Below, in pieces: positions 17,323 to 26,229 of a DNA stretch of 64,000 nt (positions within the stretch are counted from its first letter, which is position 1; each line of letters begins with the position of its first letter). The stretch is taken from contig NZ_MTJN01000002.1 of assembly GCF_002017865.1 (NCBI RefSeq), positions 3,720,001 to 3,784,000 of the forward strand, in the 5' to 3' direction. The DNA comes from Rhodoferax fermentans (GTDB lineage: Bacteria; Pseudomonadota; Gammaproteobacteria; Burkholderiales; Burkholderiaceae_C). A program made the translations under genes and the position numbers. The notes below the pieces were generated by a model. That model worked only from the letters and a program-made list of their open reading frames with translations, was not told where the DNA came from and did not search any database.

Positions 17323-19893
17323 ATGCCCAAAGAAGCCCAGGCGCGTATCAAGATCAACCAGTTGCTCGAAGCGGCCGGTTGGCGCTTTTTTGACACTCCG
17401 GCGGGTTCGGCCAACATCGCCTTGGAGCCCAAGGTCAAACTCACCCAGGCGCAGGTAGAGGCTCTGGGCAAAGACTTCGAAGCCAACGGCCACGGTTTTG
17501 TCGATTTTTTGCTGCTGGACGAACAACACTTTCCGCTGGTGGTGCTGGAAGCCAAGGCTGAAAACAAAAATCCGCTGATTGGCAAAGAGCAAGCCCGCAA
17601 ATACGCCAAGTCTCTGAGCTGCCGGTTTGTCATTCTGAGCAACGGCAACCTGCATTACTTCTGGGATCTGCAGCACGGCAACCCGCACGTCATCACAAGC
17701 TTTCCTGCGCCTGGTGACATCAAGGGCTACACCAAGTTTCAGCCTGACCCAGCGCGTCTGGTGTCTGAGGTCGTGCCGCTGGACTACATCGCCCGCACCC
17801 AAATACCTGCTTATGACCAGGAAGCTGGCTGGCAAAACGCGTCTGAGCGTGATGCCTTCACAGAGAAAAACCGCCTGCGTTTTTTACGTACCTACCAGCA
17901 GCGCGCCGCCCATGCAGTGCAAACAGCGGTCAAAGCGGGCCAAACCCGTTTTTTGTTCGAGATGGCCACCGGCACTGGCAAAACGCTCACCGCAGCCGCC
18001 GTCATCAAACTGTTTTTGCGCACCAGCAATGCGCGCCGGGTACTGTTTCTGGTGGACCGGTTGGAACTCGAAGACCAGGCCAACAAAGCCTTCACCACCC
18101 TGCTCAAAAACGACTACAAGAGTGTCATCTACAAAGAAAGCCGTGACGACTGGCGCAAGGCCGAGATTGTGGTGACCACGGTGCAAAGCCTGTTGTTCAA
18201 CGCCAAGTACAAGCAGTTTTCACCCACCGACTTTGACCTGGTGATCTCGGACGAAGCGCACCGCAGCATTGGTGGCAACGCCCGCGCCGTGTTTGAATAT
18301 TTTGTGGGCTACAAGCTCGGCCTGACCGCCACGCCCAAGGACTACCTCAAAAAGTTTGACGCCGCCAAGCCCAGCACCCGCGACCCACGCGAGTCCGAGC
18401 GCCGCCTCTTGCTCGACACCTACCGCACTTTTGGCTGCGAGTCGGGCGAACCCACCTACCGTTATTCACTGCTCGATGGTGTCAAAGACGGCTTTCTGAT
18501 CAACCCCTTGGTGGTGGACGCACGCACCACCGTCACCACCCAACTGCTGTCCGACCAGGGTTATGCCGCCGTGGTCATCGCGGACACCCCTGATGGTGAA
18601 CAAACCAGCGAACAGGTTTTTAAACAGAAGAACTTCGAGAAACAGTTTTTCTCCGAACCCACCAACCGCCTGTTTTGCGAAACCCTGCTCAAACACGGCC
18701 TACGTGACCCCATCAGCAACGAGTTTGGCAAAACCATCGTGTTTGCGGTCAGCCAAAACCACGCCAGCAAACTCACACAACTGCTCAACGATCTGGCCGA
18801 CACCATGTACCCTGGGCTGTACCAGTCAGACTTTGCGGTGCAGGTCACCTCGCTGATCCCGGACGCGCAGCAGTTCACCATCAACTTCACCAACAACAAC
18901 CTGCTGGGCAGCGCCAACGTGCTGCCAGCCTACAAAACCAGCAAAGCCCGCATCTGCGTCACCGTGGGCATGATGACCACCGGCTATGACTGCCCCGATT
19001 TGCTCAACCTGGCGCTGATGCGCCCGGTGTTTTCACCGTCTGACTTTGTCCAGATCAAGGGCCGTGGCACGCGCAAACACGATTTCCGCGAAGAACTGCA
19101 GGACGACACACTCAAAACCCAGGTCACCGCGCCGGACAAAACCGCCTACAAACTGTTTGACTTCTTCGCCACCTGCGAGTATTTCGAAGAAAAGTTCAAC
19201 TACGACGAGGTGCTAAAACTACCCCGCCCCAGCACAGGCCAGGTCCAAGGCGGCGACGACGAAACCGGCCCACAACCACCCGGCGGCGGCAACAGTTATG
19301 AACACACCGCCCCCGACAGCATCACCAGCCAGGTCGAGCAACAGGTCGGATTCCAGGGCATGAAGGTCGACCGCATGTTCTTCGAGAAGTTTGAAGACCG
19401 GGTCTTGGCCGACCCCATCATTGCCCAGCAGGTCAACGACGCCCAGTGGGACCAGGCCATCAACTACATCACCACAGAGCTGTTTGACAAACCCGCCGAG
19501 TACTTCAATCTGGACAAGCTGCGCCGCGCCGCCGGTGTGGACCGCCGCCTGGGCCTCAAGGAAATTTTGCAGAAAACCTTTGGCCTGATCCCCGGCTTCA
19601 AAAGCAAAGATGAACTGCTGGAAGACGAGTTCGACAAATTCCTGCTCGACCAGCAAAACGCCACGGGTTTCAGTGCCGACAGCACCGCCGCCGCTGTGCA
19701 GGCCATGAAGTACTACTTCAAAGCCTACGCCACCGACCACCGCCTGCGCGACATCATTGAAACCCAGCGCCTGACCGACCTCAACGTCTACCCCGCCTTT
19801 GGCATGAGCGACTTCAAGGCTGTGCCCCCGGTCTGGCGCACCCGCATCCCCGAATATGTGAAGGACTATGTGCCGCTGAACCAGTTCATGTGA
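17323..19893 (+). CDS. hsdR: HsdR, type I restriction endonuclease R subunit
   Basis: 856 aa. N-terminal PD-(D/E)xK nuclease (GFVDFLLL...LVVLEAKAE, about residues 60-80) is followed by superfamily 2 helicase motifs: Walker A ATGTGKT (215-221), DEAH (310-313) and LTATPKD (about 335), then the type I R C-terminal domain. It translocates DNA in an ATP-dependent way and cuts at a distance when bound to the M2S methylase and an unmethylated site. Length is shorter than EcoKI R and fits EcoAI/EcoEI-like enzymes. It heads the locus hsdR-hipBA-hsdMS. Because hsdMS is interrupted, restriction activity is probably lost. Confidence 0.93.
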   Translation: MPKEAQARIKINQLLEAAGWRFFDTPAGSANIALEPKVKLTQAQVEALGKDFEANGHGFVDFLLLDEQHFPLVVLEAKAENKNPLIGKEQARKYAKSLSCRFVILSNGNLHYFWDLQHGNPHVITSFPAPGDIKGYTKFQPDPARLVSEVVPLDYIARTQIPAYDQEAGWQNASERDAFTEKNRLRFLRTYQQRAAHAVQTAVKAGQTRFLFEMATGTGKTLTAAAVIKLFLRTSNARRVLFLVDRLELEDQANKAFTTLLKNDYKSVIYKESRDDWRKAEIVVTTVQSLLFNAKYKQFSPTDFDLVISDEAHRSIGGNARAVFEYFVGYKLGLTATPKDYLKKFDAAKPSTRDPRESERRLLLDTYRTFGCESGEPTYRYSLLDGVKDGFLINPLVVDARTTVTTQLLSDQGYAAVVIADTPDGEQTSEQVFKQKNFEKQFFSEPTNRLFCETLLKHGLRDPISNEFGKTIVFAVSQNHASKLTQLLNDLADTMYPGLYQSDFAVQVTSLIPDAQQFTINFTNNNLLGSANVLPAYKTSKARICVTVGMMTTGYDCPDLLNLALMRPVFSPSDFVQIKGRGTRKHDFREELQDDTLKTQVTAPDKTAYKLFDFFATCEYFEEKFNYDEVLKLPRPSTGQVQGGDDETGPQPPGGGNSYEHTAPDSITSQVEQQVGFQGMKVDRMFFEKFEDRVLADPIIAQQVNDAQWDQAINYITTELFDKPAEYFNLDKLRRAAGVDRRLGLKEILQKTFGLIPGFKSKDELLEDEFDKFLLDQQNATGFSADSTAAAVQAMKYYFKAYATDHRLRDIIETQRLTDLNVYPAFGMSDFKAVPPVWRTRIPEYVKDYVPLNQFM

Positions 19894-19913
19894 GCGTGGT
19901 TTCTTCAGAAAAA

Positions 19914-19961
19914 TGTCTGTAATATCAGGCCTTATCGACATTAGGACTAATATTACGGACA
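19914..19961. promoter_or_regulatory. Inverted-repeat operator in front of the hipB-like gene
   Basis: Arms TGTCTGTAATAT (19914-19925) and ATATTACGGACA (19950-19961) are complementary with one mismatch. The second arm touches the ATG at 19961, as expected for autorepression by the HTH antitoxin. Inference from position and symmetry. Confidence 0.7.
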
Positions 19962-20302
19962 TGAAATACCGCGAATTCCCGCTGGTTCCGGCCAACCGCC
20001 TGGTCGAAGCTGCAGACATTGGCGCCAAGCTCACCCGGCTGCGTACCGCGCGCAAGCTGCGTCAGCTCGATGTCGCGGCGCGTGCCGGAATGTCGCGCTC
20101 CACCGCAGCGCTGATCGAAAAAGGTGACCCTGGCCGCACCTTGGCCCAGATACTTCGCTACCTGGAGGCCATCGCACCCGGACTCTCCATGCTGGCCTTG
20201 CTGCAGGAAAGTGACCCGTCCTTGAAAGCGCTGGAACAGCAGGAAACCACCCAGCGTGTGCGCCCCTTGTCTGCCACTGAGCTACAGAAGCTGGACTTCT
20301 GA
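19961..20302 (+). CDS. hipB: HipB-like antitoxin, HTH (XRE-type) protein
   Basis: 113 aa from ATG 19961. A cro/C1-type helix-turn-helix spans residues 20-70 (LTRLRTARKLRQLDVAARAG, then SRSTAALIEKG). The frame can be extended to 19913, but that would run through the operator. Its stop overlaps the start of the HipA-like kinase by one base (TGATG), typical of a TA operon. It likely neutralises the toxin and represses the operon through the inverted repeat at its start. It lies inside the restriction locus between hsdR and hsdMS. Confidence 0.85.
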   Translation: MKYREFPLVPANRLVEAADIGAKLTRLRTARKLRQLDVAARAGMSRSTAALIEKGDPGRTLAQILRYLEAIAPGLSMLALLQESDPSLKALEQQETTQRVRPLSATELQKLDF

Positions 20303-21663
20303 TGGCCACGCACGATGTGTTTGTTTTTGCGCACCTGCCGCAGGGTTGGGCCCCTGCCGGGCGCCTGTCCATCACCCAAGAGCGTGAGGTCCTGGCCTCC
20401 CGTTTTGCCTATGGCACACGTTATATCGAGCGGCCCGATGCGTTTGAGATCGACCCGGTCAGCCTAAGCCTGGCCGACAAGCCACGCGTGCGTGGTGCCG
20501 AGCTGTTCCCGGTCAACCAGCTCACCCAATTTGGCGGCATCCGTGATGCCGCACCCGACGCCTGGGGCCGCCGTGTCATCGAAGCGCAGCGCCGCGTCCC
20601 GGCCAACAGCCTGACCGAGGCCGACTACCTGCTGGGCGCGGGCAGTGACCGGGTTGGTGCACTGGATGTGCGCGCCTCTTTAAACGACCCGGCCCAAGCC
20701 GGTGCCACACCCATCCAGTCTTTGCCTTACCTGATGGACACCGCCGGGCGCATCGAGCTGGGTTTGCCCATCCCCAGCACACTCGTCGATTTTTTTGGCT
20801 CAGCCCCGGGCGCCGGTGGCGCGCGGCCCAAGGCCTCGGTGCGTGATGAGACCGGTCTGCTCTGGCTGGCCAAGTTCCCGGCTGTGGGCGACAGCTTTGA
20901 TGTCGCCTGGGCCGAATGCTGCACCTTGACACTGGCGCGGCTGTGCGGTTTGACCGTGCCCCAGGTCAAAGTGCAGGACATTGGTGGCAAATCGGTTTTG
21001 CTGATCCGCCGGTTTGACCGCTATTGGCACACCTCCGGCACACCTTTGCCTGTCGACACCGCCTTGCACGACAGCTTGCCCGCATTGGGGCTGGTCGAAC
21101 AGCGCCTGCCCTTTGTCAGCGGGCTGACACTGGTGGCCTGTGATGAATTCGAGTCACGCCTCAAAAGTTACGCCGATCTGGCGCAAGCGGTGCGCGAGCA
21201 CGTCCACCCCAGCCTGATCCGTAGCAACACCGAGGAACTGTTCGCGCGCATGGTGTTCAACATCTTTGTCAGCAACGACGACGACCACCTGCGCAACCAC
21301 GGCTTTGTGCGCGACCCGCGCCTGCCCGGCTGGCGCCTGAGTCCCTTGTACGACGTGGTGCCGCGCCCCAGTGTGGCGCTGGAGCGCCAGCTGCACCTGC
21401 AGGTTGGCAGCCTTGGCAAGCTGGCCACGCTGGACAACGCCATGTCCGCCTACAGCGCCTTCACCCCACAGCGCAGCACCGCCATCGCCATCATTCGCCG
21501 CGTCTGGGGCCAACTGCGCCAATGGCGCACCGCCTTTGAAGACATGGGCGCAACAAACCCTGGTGTGGGCCGCCTGATCGACCAGTTGGCCCCTGCCATG
21601 CGCAGCCTGGGCGACATTGCCACGCCCGCGCTCCAGGCCGAAATTCGAAAAACAACCACCTAA
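20302..21663 (+). CDS. hipA: HipA-family serine/threonine kinase toxin
   Basis: 453 aa. N-terminal HipA domain, the GGARPKAS ATP-binding loop (from residue 172), catalytic SNDDDHLRN with the Asp at about 327 (equivalent to SNTDRHLKN of HipA), and the metal-binding LSPLYDV segment are all present, so the kinase looks intact. E. coli HipA phosphorylates GltX to induce dormancy; the target here is unknown. Coupled to hipB by a TGATG overlap. The hsdMS ATG follows its stop by 10 bp, so TA and methylase genes may be co-transcribed. Confidence 0.9.
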   Translation: MATHDVFVFAHLPQGWAPAGRLSITQEREVLASRFAYGTRYIERPDAFEIDPVSLSLADKPRVRGAELFPVNQLTQFGGIRDAAPDAWGRRVIEAQRRVPANSLTEADYLLGAGSDRVGALDVRASLNDPAQAGATPIQSLPYLMDTAGRIELGLPIPSTLVDFFGSAPGAGGARPKASVRDETGLLWLAKFPAVGDSFDVAWAECCTLTLARLCGLTVPQVKVQDIGGKSVLLIRRFDRYWHTSGTPLPVDTALHDSLPALGLVEQRLPFVSGLTLVACDEFESRLKSYADLAQAVREHVHPSLIRSNTEELFARMVFNIFVSNDDDHLRNHGFVRDPRLPGWRLSPLYDVVPRPSVALERQLHLQVGSLGKLATLDNAMSAYSAFTPQRSTAIAIIRRVWGQLRQWRTAFEDMGATNPGVGRLIDQLAPAMRSLGDIATPALQAEIRKTTT

Positions 21664-21673
21664 AACAACTGAC

Positions 21674-23386
21674 ATGCTTGATTCCGATACCAAACGCCGC
21701 ATTGACGCCTGCCGAGACATCCTGGTAGGCAAGGTGCCCGACCCCAAAAGCCAGGTGGAGCAAATCACCATCGCGCTGATCTACAAGTTCATGGACGACA
21801 TGGACGCCGAGGCCGAAGAACTTGGCGGCAAACGCAGCTTTTTTGCCGGTGCCTATGCCCGCTTTGGCTGGGCCCGCCTGCTGGCACCCGGTCTGGGTGG
21901 TTTTGAGGTACTGGCGCTGTATTCGGAGGCCATCCAGAGCATGCGGCAGAACCCCGGCCTGCCCGAGCTGTTCCGCGACATTTTTAAGAACGCTTACCTG
22001 CCCTACCGCGACCCGGAAACCCTCAAGAGTTTCCTGAAAGAAATCAACACCTTCACCTACGACCACTCCGAGCGCCTGGGTGACGCGTTTGAATACCTGC
22101 TGAGTGTGCTGGGCAGCCAGGGTGACGCCGGGCAATTCCGCACCCCGCGCCACATCATCGACTTCATGGTGGCGGTGATCGACCCGAAGAAGGATGAGAC
22201 TATCCTCGATCCGGCCTGTGGCACGGCAGGCTTTTTGATCTCGGCCTGGAAACACATCCTGGCGGCCAACACACCCACCGTCAGCCACTCTGAAAAGAGT
22301 ATTGATACACCCAATCAAGATAAGGGCCAGAGGCCAAAAACACTCACACCCGACGAACGCATCCGGCTCGCCAACAACATCCGGGGTTACGACATCTCGC
22401 CCGACATGGTGCGCCTGAGTCTGGTCAACCTCTACCTGCACGGCTTTCACGACCCGCACATCGTGGAGTACGACACCCTGACCAGCGACGAGAAGTGGAA
22501 CGAGCTGGCCGATGTGATCCTGGCCAACCCACCGTTCATGAGCCCCAAGGGCGGCATCAAACCGCACAAACGCTTTACCGTGCAGGCCAGCCGCAGCGAG
22601 GTGTTGTTTGTTGATTACATGGCCGAGCATCTGACGGCCACCGGCCGCGCCGCCATCATCGTGCCCGAAGGCATCATCTTCCAGAGCGGCACAGCTTACA
22701 AAGCGCTGCGCAAGATGCTGGTCGACACCTCACTGGTGGCGGTGGTGAGCCTGCCCGCTGGTGTGTTCAACCCCTACAGCGGCGTCAAAACCAGCATCCT
22801 GATCCTGGACAAACGTGTGCACAAACAGACAGACAAGGTGTTGTTTGTCAAAGTGTTAAACGACGGCTTTAACCTGGGCGCGCAACGCCGCGCGGTGGTC
22901 AACAGCGATTTGCCCGAGGCGACGCGGCTGTTGCGCAGTTGGATGACGGCACCGGCGGCTTTTGAAGGGGATGGCCTGATGGCGCAGGCCGTGGCGCGGG
23001 AGCGGATTGGGGCTGGCGGGGACTTTAATTTGAGTGGGGAGAGGTATCGGCCCCAAGAACTTACTAACTCTGCGCATTCAAAAATTGCTTTGGGTGACGT
23101 GTGTGAAGTAATTGCGGGGCAATCCCCAGAGGGTGAGTTTTACAACGAACAAGCAAACGGCTTGCCTTTCTATCAAGGCAAGACTGAGTTTTCCAGAGTA
23201 TTTATCGGTGCTCCCACAAAGTGGACAACCAAAGTTACGAAAGTAGCTCTCGCCAATGACATATTGATGTCGGTTCGTGCGCCAGTTGGCCCTGTCAACT
23301 TTGCCACCCAGGAGTGTTGCATCGGACGCGGATTAGCCGCAATTCGGTCTAAGGCAACACTGATCAAGTCCCCAGTTGGCCCATGA
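21674..23386 (+). pseudogene. hsdM: HsdM-HsdS fusion, 5' part, truncated by IS5-family insertion
   Basis: ATG 21674. Residues 1-455 are a complete N6-adenine methylase: N-terminal helical domain, SAM motif DPACGTAGF (from 179) and catalytic NPPF (285-288). From about residue 469 the protein continues into a specificity (HsdS) target-recognition domain (KIALGDVCEVIAGQSPEG), so M and S were one polypeptide. The IS enters at 23353 and gives a false C-terminus ending at 23386. A REP-like repeat is translated in frame at 22287-22340. Removing IS plus one target copy joins this frame exactly to the 3' part, giving 837 codons. Methylation may persist in part but is doubtful without the rest of S. 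Confidence 0.88.
22287..22340. repeat. REP-like repeat, copy 4 (in frame inside hsdMS)
   Basis: CTCTGAAAAGAGTATTGATA followed by an AAGGGCCAGAGGCC half matches the repeat. It encodes a hydrophilic insertion just after the SAM-binding motif of the methylase. Confidence 0.55.
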
Positions 23387-24532
23387 CTTGCATGGTTCGT
23401 GGCATCCCAAGCAGGAGATGCAGATGAAACAACAAACTCTGGCCATGGCCGAACAACAAAGCTTTGAGACCTACCGCAAGCCCACGCGGCGCGATGAGTT
23501 CTTGAAGACCATGGAAGTCATCGTTCCCTGGGCCGCTCTGTGCGAAGTCATCGAGCCGTTTTACCCCAAGGCCGGTAATGGGCGTCCCCCCATCGGGCTT
23601 GAGCGTATGCTGCGCATCCACTTCATCCAGCACTGGTTCAACCTGGCAGACCTGGCCTGTGAAGAAGCTCTGTACGACAGCGTGAGCCTGCGTCGCTTCG
23701 TGGGCATTGACCTGGGGCGTGAATCTGTGCCGGACGCCACCACGGTGTTGAACTTTCGCAAACTCCTCAACAAGCACAAACTTGGCCAAGCCCTGTTTGC
23801 CCAAGTAGGCGCTGTCTTGCAAAGCAAGGGCTTCAAGCTCAACACCGGCACCATTGTGGACGCCACCATCATTGGTGCACCGAGTTCCACCAAGAATGCG
23901 AATAAGGCGCGCGACCCGGACATGCACCAAACCCGCAAGGGCCAACAGTGGTACTTTGGCATGAAGTTGCACATCGGTGTGGACAGCCAAAGTGGTCTGG
24001 CCCACCATGCGGTGGTCACAGCAGCCAACGTGCATGACAAACACCCACTGCCCAGTTTGTTGCATGGCAAGGAGCAACGCGTCTATGGCGACAGTGCCTA
24101 CGCCAGCCAGAAGGAGCTGATCCGCAGTGCAGCACCCAAGGCCAAAGACTTCACCAACCAGCGCAGTCGCCGCTCTGGTGTGGTCGATGAAGGCATTCGC
24201 GCCAAGAACCGCAACAAATCCAAGATCCGCTCACGCGTGGAGCATGTATTTGCTGTGGTCAAGCGCCTGTGGGGCTTTGGCAAGGTGCGTTACCGTGGGT
24301 TGCAGAAGAACGCCACGCGGGCGTTTACTGCTTTGGCGCTGGCCAACATCTATCTCTGCCGACAAAGGCTGATGGCACAGGTGCGTCCATGAGGGCGCAA
24401 TAGGGGGTGAATTCCCCCTGAAACAGCCTCAAAGGGGGCAAAAGCGAGCTCAGCTGGTCGCAATTTCGACAACTTCGGTTTCTCGATACCGCTGGGGCCT
24501 GCTTTGACTCTACTTGTTCAGCGTTGCCCTAA
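23349..24532. mobile_element. Complete IS5-family insertion sequence with 4-bp target duplication
   Basis: The element spans 23353-24528 (1176 bp). Terminal inverted repeats are GGCAACACTGATCAAGT at the left and, read from the right end, GGCAACGCTGAACAAGT (15 of 17 match). CTAA flanks both ends (23349-52 and 24529-32), the typical IS5 target (CTAR). Transposase is intact and oriented plus. The clean duplication suggests a recent insertion. It interrupts the specificity region of hsdMS. Confidence 0.93.
23424..24392 (+). CDS. IS5-family transposase (IS5 group, DDE)
   Basis: 322 aa from ATG 23424 (GGAG 7 bp upstream); in-frame ATGs also occur at 23376 and 23418. Strong resemblance to IS5 transposase: EVIEPFYPKAGNGR, MLRIHFIQHWFNLADL, DATIIGAPSSTKN, RDPDMHQTRKG, FGMKLHIGVD. 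The DDE residues are the Asp of VDATII, the Asp of YGDSAY and the Glu of SRVEHVF. It catalyses cut-and-paste movement of its own element. No frameshift is seen, so it should be active. A decayed relative lies at 56248-56405. Confidence 0.95.
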   Translation: MKQQTLAMAEQQSFETYRKPTRRDEFLKTMEVIVPWAALCEVIEPFYPKAGNGRPPIGLERMLRIHFIQHWFNLADLACEEALYDSVSLRRFVGIDLGRESVPDATTVLNFRKLLNKHKLGQALFAQVGAVLQSKGFKLNTGTIVDATIIGAPSSTKNANKARDPDMHQTRKGQQWYFGMKLHIGVDSQSGLAHHAVVTAANVHDKHPLPSLLHGKEQRVYGDSAYASQKELIRSAAPKAKDFTNQRSRRSGVVDEGIRAKNRNKSKIRSRVEHVFAVVKRLWGFGKVRYRGLQKNATRAFTALALANIYLCRQRLMAQVRP

Positions 24533-25367
24533 AGATTCATCAGTTGTCTCGATCAACTACGTTTTCAATGTCCTGCACGCTATCGAGGATCAAATTTGCG
24601 GCAAAGCAGGGGCGACTTTCGCATCCATCAACAAAAAAGAAATAGAGGAAATTCGGATTCCCCTTCCACCCATCGAAGTCCAACACCAAATCGTGGCTGA
24701 AATAGAGGGCTACCAAAAAATCATCGACGGCGCCCGGCAGGTGCTCGACAACTACAAGCCACACATTTCGATAGACGCAGAGTGGCCAATCGTGGAGTTG
24801 GCTGATATTGCCGAATTCAAGAACGGTCTGAACTATGACGCGGATGCTGAAGGATCAAAGATCAAGATCTTTGGCGTGAGCCATTTCAAGGATTGTTTGA
24901 TCGCCCCACTTACCGGACTGCCCGAAATTCAAGTCGATGAAGTGGTCGATGAGTCCTATTTGCTCGCTGAAGGTGACATCCTTTTCGTTCGATCAAACGG
25001 TAATCCTGCGTTGGTTGGACGCAGTGTTCTCATTCCAGAGATAGATGATCGGATCACGTTTTCAGGCTTCACCATTCGTTGTAGGTTCACGGCAAAAGTG
25101 GAGCCGTATTTTTATGCCTGCCTTTTCAAGTCCACTCTCCATCGCGAACTGTTTCGAGATGCCGGGCAAGGAGCGAGCATTCGTAATCTCTCTCAAGGGA
25201 TGCTCAAACAAATCAAAGTTCCCTTCCCCGACCTGGCCACCCAGCGCAGCATCGTGACCGAAATCGAAGCCGAACAAGCGCTGGTCGCCGCCAACCGCGA
25301 ACTGATCGACCGTATGCAAGCCAAGGTCAAAGCAGCCATTGACAGGGTGTGGGGCAGCACCTCGTAG
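24504..25367 (+). pseudogene. hsdS: HsdM-HsdS fusion, 3' part (HsdS target-recognition domains)
   Basis: The original coding part is 24533-25367; the open frame reaches back into the IS to a TTG at 24504. It contains the end of the first target-recognition domain (SINKKEIEEIRIPLPPIEVQ), the conserved helical spacer (QHQIVAEIEGYQKIIDGA), a second recognition domain (EWPIVELADIAEFKNG...LSQGMLKQIKVPFPDL) and a second helix (QRSIVTEIEAEQALVAANRE). This is the normal half-repeat organisation of HsdS. It could be translated alone only with the weak TTG inside the IS end. A REP-like copy follows the stop. Confidence 0.85.
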
Positions 25368-25371
25368 AAGA

Positions 25372-25434
25372 CGCTATCTTTTGAAGAGCCTCTAGTCCAG
25401 ACAATCCGAGGGCTAGAGGCTGTTTTGGCTTGAT
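25372..25434. repeat. REP-like palindrome, copy 5
   Basis: GCCTCTAGTCCAGACAATCC then GAGGGCTAGAGGCTGTTTTG forms an imperfect palindrome of the common repeat. It lies between convergent hsdMS and the phosphatase gene, where it may act as a transcript end. Confidence 0.65.
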
Positions 25435-25455
25435 AGTGTCAGCGGCGCAGCAGGC

Positions 25456-25929
25456 TCACAGCTGGCGCCGCACATGCACCAGCAGCCCCTCACACGCGTC
25501 CTCCACCAGATCCAGCACGTGTTCAAAACCATCCGCGCCGCCGTAATACGGGTCGGGCACCACAGACGCTTTGTGCACCTGGCAAAACTCGGTCAGCAGG
25601 CGCAGCTTGTGCTGGTGTTCGCTCGGGCAGTCGTCTTGCAGCACGGCCAGGTTGTCTTGGTCCATCACCAGGATCAGGTCAAAGCTGGTGTAGTCGGCAG
25701 CGGCGATCTGGCGGGCGCGCAGGCTGGACAGGTCGTAACCGCGCTTGGCTGCTGCCGCCTGGGCGCGGCTATCGGGCGGGCTGCCGGGGTGGTAGTTGTG
25801 GGTGCCGGCCGAGTCCACCCGCACCTGCTGACCCAGGCCCTGTTCGGCCACTTTTTGGCGAAACACACCATCGGCGGTGGGGCTGCGGCAGATGTTGCCC
25901 ATACACACAAACAAAATTCCGTAAGGCAT
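25456..25929 (-). CDS. Low-molecular-weight protein-tyrosine phosphatase
   Basis: 157 aa. The phosphate-binding CX5R loop is at the N-terminus (VCMGNICRS, C9 nucleophile) and the general acid is in the DPYYGG segment near residue 127; both are family-defining. It dephosphorylates phosphotyrosine on cytosolic proteins. No kinase or capsule genes are nearby, so the target is unknown. It stands alone on the minus strand. Confidence 0.93.
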   Translation of the reverse strand: MPYGILFVCMGNICRSPTADGVFRQKVAEQGLGQQVRVDSAGTHNYHPGSPPDSRAQAAAAKRGYDLSSLRARQIAAADYTSFDLILVMDQDNLAVLQDDCPSEHQHKLRLLTEFCQVHKASVVPDPYYGGADGFEHVLDLVEDACEGLLVHVRRQL

Positions 25930-26229
25930 GCTGGTCTCTCAAGATGTCAATGGCGCCATTGTGCCGCAGTTCACAAGCCTTTTAGGCCTCCAGCCCTTTG
26001 ATGAAAAGGGTCGACCACTATGATTGGTATAGCGAGCCGGCGTTCTGGCAGCCCTTGAGGCGACCAGCAGCAAAAACCGCCCGGCGCGACGGTCATCAAG
26101 GCGCAGCCTGGTCATCGGGTATCGGGACTCAGGCAAAATCGACCCATGATCACTTCTGAAGCCCGGGCCCGCCAGCGGCGCGACCTGCCACCCAGCTTCA
26201 GGCCGTGACACCCCGCAGTTTGCGTTGAC
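25930..26229. other. Intergenic region between phosphatase and ATP-grasp gene
   Basis: It carries a REP-like copy (25978-26036) and otherwise no convincing gene. A short ORF from ATG 26145 ends at 26209 without coding character. Promoters of both divergent genes must lie here, but no clear boxes are visible. Confidence 0.4.
25978..26036. repeat. REP-like palindrome, copy 6
   Basis: CCTTTTAGGCCTCCAGCCCT then TTGATGAAAAGGGTCGACCACTATGATTGGTATAG shows the AGGCCTCCAGCCCTT arm, an AAGGG arm and the TATnATTGGTATAG tail of the repeat. It lies between divergent genes. Confidence 0.65.

Noticed and set aside
24404..24421. GGGGG-TGAATT-CCCCC hairpin inside the IS right end as a regulatory element
   Set aside because: Short, without T-run, and inside the IS after the transposase stop; probably a minor IS feature.
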